16,743 nucleotides of DNA, taken from an uncultured Collinsella sp. Its GTDB lineage: Bacteria > Actinomycetota > Coriobacteriia > Coriobacteriales > Coriobacteriaceae. The stretch lies in the NCBI GenBank assembly GCA_900543275.1, contig UQQL01000046.1, positions 1-16,743 on the forward strand, read 5' to 3'. Below the pieces are notes generated by a model. It saw only the letters and a program-made list of their open reading frames with translations, was not told the origin of the DNA and searched no databases. Shown here in pieces: positions 12,367 through 16,743 of this stretch. Positions within the stretch are counted from its first letter, which is position 1, and every line of letters starts with the position of its first letter. The translations under genes and the position numbers were made by a program.

Positions 12367-13230
12367 CTATTGTACGCCGTTGGGATAGGCAATGCGCGCG
12401 GCAAGGCACTCAAGTGCCAGTACCAGAGCAAAACCGCAGCTCACGTCGCTTAAAAAGTGCGCGCCGATCACGATACGGCCAAAGGCGACGAGCGCCGCGA
12501 CCACAGCGGCGACCCAAAAGACCACGCGGCGGCGCGACGGCTTTTCCTTAAAGGTCGCCGCGGGAAGCCCGGCGAGCATAAGGCCGATCGCCGCGTGCGC
12601 GGTGTGCCCGCTTGCAAACGACTTGAAGCCGTCCTTGATCACGCCGGCGGCAATATAGCTCCACTTGTCGGGGTTGCCGATCACCCACCATGGCTGAAAC
12701 TCGAGTCCCTGCGTCACCTCGATCACACGCATGCGTGGGCGCGACCACAACGGCTTAACAATGACGTTGAGGATGATGGCCTGAGCGACCCACACGGCCA
12801 GCACCATCAACGCCCAGCGCGTGAGCTCGTCGGGATCGGTGTCGCGTGTGAGGCGGTAGGCGATAAGGTTGGCAGCGATGACCAGCACAAACGTCAGCAC
12901 CAGCTGAAACGCGATGAGTTTGCCGCCGACACGCTGCGATCCGACAATCTCGTAGCCGAGCAGGCCCACGTTGATGAGAATGCCCAGCGCGGCGAGCCAC
13001 TTGCTTGCCTTGGAATCGGGGCGCACCGCTCGCACGAGCATAACGCCCGCGATGCTCGCCGTCAGCTCAAACGGTAGCTCGCCGGCCGCCTCGACAAAGC
13101 GACCGTACATGCTGCCGATGTTGAACAGCGCGCTCGAAATCTGATAATCGAAGAAACTGCCCACGCCCAGGCAGAGAGCAAGGATAACCGCGATAGCAGC
13201 GGCGTCTTTCTTATAGATGTACCCGAACAT
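12367..13230 (-). CDS. PAP2-family membrane phosphatase
   Basis: The 287-residue polytopic membrane protein has about six hydrophobic helices and the three PAP2 motifs in its second half. Motif 1 is KPLWSRPRM (Lys159, Arg166), where the usual KX6RP has Met in place of the final Pro. Motif 2 is ASGH (206-209). Motif 3 is RIVIGAHFLSD (Arg252, His258, Asp262), with His258 the likely nucleophile. Such enzymes hydrolyse lipid phosphates, for example phosphatidate, phosphatidylglycerol phosphate or undecaprenyl pyrophosphate, at the outer membrane face. AAAGGA precedes the ATG by about 4 bases. It lies 56 bp downstream of mfd on the same strand. The substrate cannot be decided from sequence. Confidence 0.9.
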   Translation of the reverse strand: MFGYIYKKDAAAIAVILALCLGVGSFFDYQISSALFNIGSMYGRFVEAAGELPFELTASIAGVMLVRAVRPDSKASKWLAALGILINVGLLGYEIVGSQRVGGKLIAFQLVLTFVLVIAANLIAYRLTRDTDPDELTRWALMVLAVWVAQAIILNVIVKPLWSRPRMRVIEVTQGLEFQPWWVIGNPDKWSYIAAGVIKDGFKSFASGHTAHAAIGLMLAGLPAATFKEKPSRRRVVFWVAAVVAALVAFGRIVIGAHFLSDVSCGFALVLALECLAARIAYPNGVQ

Positions 13231-13249
13231 GCTTTCCTTTCGATGGAAC

Positions 13250-13284
13250 CAGATTGCCCAAATGGGGCGTTTGCAGCGTCGACC
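13250..13284. repeat. Dispersed repeat, copy 2, at the mfd 3' end
   Basis: This copy matches 249-283 at about 29 of 35 bases, with the shared blocks CAGATTGCC and GGCGTTTGCAGCGTCGACC. It fills most of the 56-bp gap between mfd and PAP2. The bases just beyond it, through the mfd stop codon (to 13289), match 319-335 exactly. Confidence 0.7.
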
Positions 13285-13286
13285 CG

Positions 13287-16200
13287 TTAGTCATCGTCGC
13301 TCGCGCCCAGCTGCTGCAGCAGCATGAGCGCAGCCGCCACCGGGCCGGTGCCGTCGTTGGCATCGAGGCCGCGACCCAGGCCGCTGCCCGCGCCGGCGCC
13401 CGCCTTGTAGGGCACGGAGAGCTTGCGACTCTTGGGAAAGTTCACCGCGCCATAGCGGGTCTTGAGCTCAAAGGCCACCTTCTTGGGCACGTCGACGCCC
13501 AAAAACGTGATGCGGCCGCCACTGAGTGTGACGCTCTCGAGTCCCAGGCGCTCGCCGCGGATACGGATGCGCGCGCGGTTGAACAGGTTGAGCCCCGCCA
13601 ACGGCAGCTCACCGTGCGCGGCCTCGGTCTCCTCCTGCACCTCATCGATGCTCTCCAGGTCCTCGGCCGCCGCAAGTTTGCGGTACACGAGCACGCGCTG
13701 ATCCACCGCCGGCATGTACTCCTCGGACAAGAAGTAATCGGCCGGCAGGTTGATGCCCACGCTCGCCGCCTCCACGCCGGCATCGTCATCGCCGCGCGCC
13801 TCGGCCACGGCCTGTCCCAGCATCTGCGTAAACAGGTCGAAGCCCACGCTCGACAGGTTACCGTGCTGTTCGGCACCCATAAGCGAACCGGCGCCGCGAA
13901 TCTCCAGGTCGCGCATGGCGATGCGCATGCCGCTGCCCAGATCCTGGAACTCGGAAAGCGCGGTCAGGCGTGCCGTGGCCTCCTCGGTAAGCGGCAGCTC
14001 GCCGGGGAACATAAAGTACGCGTATGCCTGCGTGGCCGAGCGACCCACACGGCCCTTGAGCTGGTAGAGCTGTGCCAGACCCAGGCGCTGCGAGTCCTCG
14101 ATGATGAGCGTGTTGGCGGTCGCGTTGTCGATGCCGCTCTCCACGATGGTCGTGGCGATGAGCACATCGATCTTTTTGGTCGCGAACTCGATCATCACGT
14201 CCTCGACCTCGCGCGGGCTCATCTTGCCGTGCGCCACGCCCACGCGCGCCTCGGGCGCGGCCTCGTGCACGCGTGCCACAGCGTCATCGATGGTCTTGAC
14301 GCGGTTGGACACGTAGTACACCTGTCCGCCGCGACCCACCTCCAGGCGAATCGCCGCGCTCACCACGTCGGGGTCGTACTCCCCCACGTGCACGATCACG
14401 GGGCGGCGCCCAGTCGGCGGCGTGGTAATCAGGCTCATATCGCGCACGCCGCTCGTGGCCATCTGCATGGTACGCGGGATGGGCGTGGCCGAAAGCGTGA
14501 GCACGTCAATCTGCTCGCGCAGGTTCTTGAGCTGCTCCTTGTGCTGCACGCCAAAGCGCTGCTCCTCGTCAATGATCACCAGGCCCAGGTTCTTGGGGTT
14601 CACATCGGCCGAAAGCAGGCGGTGCGTGCCGATGAGCACATCGATCGTGCCCTCGGCAAACGCCTTGAGTGCGCGCTTTTGCTGCGCCGGCGTACGGAAG
14701 CGGCTGAGCACCTCGACCTCCAGGCCAAACGGGGCAAAGCGCTCAAAGAACGTCTCGTAGTGCTGCTGGGCCAGAATGGTCGTGGGGCAGAGCACCATGA
14801 CCTGGCGACCGGAGTCCACGCACTTAAACGCCGCGCGCAGGGCGACCTCGGTCTTGCCAAAGCCCACGTCTCCGCACAGCAGGCGGTCCATGGGCTTGGG
14901 CGCCTCCATATCGGCCTTAATATCGGCGATGGCCTCCAGCTGGTCGCGCGTCTCGTCGTAGGGGAAGCTCTGCTCCATCTCGATCTGCTCGGGCGTGTCG
15001 GGCGGGCAAGCGATACCGGTAATCGAAGAGCGGCGCGTATACAGATCGACCAGGTCAAACGCCAGCTTTTTGGCGTTCTTGCGCGCCTTGTTGGTGGCAC
15101 GCGTCCAGTCGGCGGTGTTGAGCCTGGTCAGGCGCGGCTTGTCGCCGTCGGGACCAACGTAGCGCGTAATGCGGTCAACCTGCTCGAGCGGCACGTAGAG
15201 CTTGTCGCCGTCGGCATATTCCAGCAAGAAGTAGTCACGCTCCTTGCCGCCCACTTCCTGGCGCGCGATCTCGCTAAAGAGCGCGATGCCGTGAGTGGCG
15301 TGCACCACGTAGTCGCCCGGCTTAAACGGGAACGTGATTTGCGTAATGTCCACCTTGCGGCGGCTGCGCGCGCGGTTGGCGTCCATGCGGGCGTTGAGGT
15401 CGGCAATCGAGAACACGGCCAGGTTGGCATCGGGCACCACCACGCCCTGCGGCAGGGCGGCATCCACAAAGGTCACGCGTCCGCGCGAGATGGTTGGCAC
15501 GGCGGCACCGGCGGCAGCCTGGGCCGCGCCCGCCTCGAGCGAGCGGGCGTTGAGCGCGTCGGCCTTGCGTTCGCGAATTGCAGCATGAGCATCCTGGCGG
15601 ACAGCACGATCGGCAGAATCCGCCGCCGCCACGCGCACACGGTCGCCAATAGCGCCCGCGTTTTCGGGCGCGGCCGTCAGCGACTCCTCAAAGGTAATAC
15701 CCTCATCGCCAAAGGTGAGCTCCATCGACTCGCGCGCACCGCGGTCGGGGATGGCAAACACGCAGGCATAGCGCTTGCCCACGACCTCCTGGATGCGCGT
15801 CATAAAGCGATTGTCCGAGCCCGCGATGGCCGGCTGCTCAATCTTGAGCTCTGCCGTCACCGCACCGCCGGCACGGATGAGGCTTACGTAGTTCAGGCGC
15901 TGCTGGGCACCAAAATCGAGCTGCTGGGCACGCACGTACAGGCCATCCAGACGGTCGATCCCCGCCTCGCCGGCACGCGCCTCGATATCCTCGTAGGCAC
16001 GCAGGCAATCGTCGAACAGCGAGCGCGGCTCGGACAGCACCACGAGCGCCTTGCCGCTCACGTGCGCCAGCGGGCTCACGGTCTGGCCGTACATCACCGG
16101 CAAAAAGCGGTCGAGCTCGGGCGTGACGATGCGCGCGTCCACCATCTCGAGCAGCGCCGCCAGCTTGCTATCGCTCTGGCTGGCGCGATAGAGCGCCACA

Positions 16201-16716
16201 TGCATGTTGTGGACGGCCTCGTCGGTGAGCGCCAGCTCGCGGCACGGGAAGATCTCGATGCTGTCCTCGTTGCCGATGGTTTGACCCGTAGAGCTCACCA
16301 TGCGGCGGATGCGGTCGATCTCGTCGCCAAAGAACTCAATGCGCACGGGTGCTTTTTCCTGCGCGGGGAACACCTCGACGGTATCGCCGTGCACACGGAA
16401 CAGGCCGGGCGCGTCGGCGGCACCTGCATTGGTGTAGCCCATGCCCACCAGGCACTGCGGCACCTCGTCGAAGGGAATCTCCTCGCCCACCGCAAAGGTG
16501 GTGGACTCCCAATAGCGGCTCTCGACCGGCGGCACGCAACGCAGTAGCGCGCGGGCCGAGGCGACCATGATGCAGTTATCGCCGCGCACGATGCGCCCTA
16601 AAGCCTCGCAGCGTTGGGCCACCACGGCGTCGTCGGGCGCCTGCTCACGCCATGGATAGTCTTTGCGCTCGGGAAAGCGGCACACATGCGCCAGACCCAC
16701 ATAGGCGGCCAGGCTG
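13287..16716 (-). CDS. mfd: Transcription-repair coupling factor Mfd, N-terminus cut by contig end
   Basis: About 1,142 residues are present. The order is right for Mfd: UvrB-like module (about the first 200 residues), RNA polymerase interaction region with FKPGDYVVHATHGIALF, then the RecG-like translocase with Walker A GDVGFGKTE, DEEQRFG, LSATPIPRTM, VESGID and QLKGRVGRS, and the TRCF C-terminal domain. Mfd displaces RNA polymerase stalled at DNA lesions and recruits UvrA. By comparison with E. coli Mfd from memory, about 60-70 N-terminal residues are missing. The apparent in-frame ATG at 16733 and the residues MCIRDS come from sequencing adapter, not genome. An Ala-rich linker (about codons 355-415 of the open frame) precedes the polymerase-binding region, and the protein ends in a Gly/Ala-rich acidic tail. 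Confidence 0.97.
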
Positions 16717-16743
16717 CTGTCTCTTATACACATCTGACGCTGC
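16717..16743. other. Illumina Nextera transposase adapter contamination
   Basis: CTGTCTCTTATACACATCT (16717-16735) is the exact Tn5 mosaic-end complement used in Nextera libraries. The following GACGCTGC is the start of the read-through adapter. It is technical sequence, not a mobile element. Translated on the minus strand it adds the well-known artefact MCIRDS to the start of mfd. Confidence 0.98.

Noticed and set aside
13254..16547. A 1,097-codon open frame on the plus strand opposite mfd
   Set aside because: It is antisense to a clear Mfd coding region, has low-complexity His/Arg/Ala-rich content and no recognisable domain. High GC and codon bias leave this reverse frame free of stops.
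16717..16743. Transposon end or insertion-sequence terminus
   Set aside because: The Tn5 mosaic end is followed by Nextera adapter bases at the contig edge, so it is a library artefact.

Overview
This window looks like a contig from a high-GC gut Coriobacteriia genome, most probably Collinsella. The basis is protein character, operon content, and dispersed GGGGACGTTCC-type intergenic repeats that I associate with Collinsella from memory; no search was run. The right edge ends in 27 bases of Illumina Nextera transposase adapter (16717-16743), so this is an assembled short-read contig whose biological sequence stops at 16716 inside mfd.

Layout, left to right. Positions 1-359 hold no convincing gene but are rich in structure: a 36-bp near-perfect palindrome, a 98-nt nested hairpin capped by a UUCG tetraloop, and two stem-loops after the first gene. 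Next come a GntR/UTRA regulator (360-1079, -), a YitT-family membrane protein (1184-2191, -), a 123-bp inverted-repeat element (2327-2449) and a HAD phosphatase (2545-3174, -). The core is 3323-9673: a FrlB-like fructosamine-6-phosphate deglycase (SIS protein), mannose-family PTS components IID, IIC and a IIA-IIB fusion, an EamA/DMT transporter and a second, diverged FrlB-like SIS protein, all on the minus strand. A second GntR/UTRA regulator (9879-10601, +) is divergent from the second SIS gene. Then come a GNAT acetyltransferase, a low-specificity threonine aldolase, a PAP2 phosphatase and mfd, all on the minus strand, with mfd cut at its N-terminus.

How it works together (inference). The PTS would import and phosphorylate an Amadori product such as fructoselysine or glucoselysine. 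The two SIS deglycases would split the 6-phosphates into glucose-6-phosphate and the free amino compound, and the EamA transporter could export the surplus amino acid. This parallels the Salmonella gfr logic (mannose-family PTS plus two deglycases). Shared upstream blocks at the first GntR gene, the PTS operon and the EamA gene suggest one regulon. A different, direct-repeat operator flanks both promoters between the second SIS gene and the second GntR gene, suggesting a separate circuit for the second deglycase.

The region from the acetyltransferase rightwards is ordinary housekeeping sequence, with two clear intrinsic terminators. The intergenic spaces are unusually dense in dispersed repeats and folded elements, and these are the least explained part of the window.
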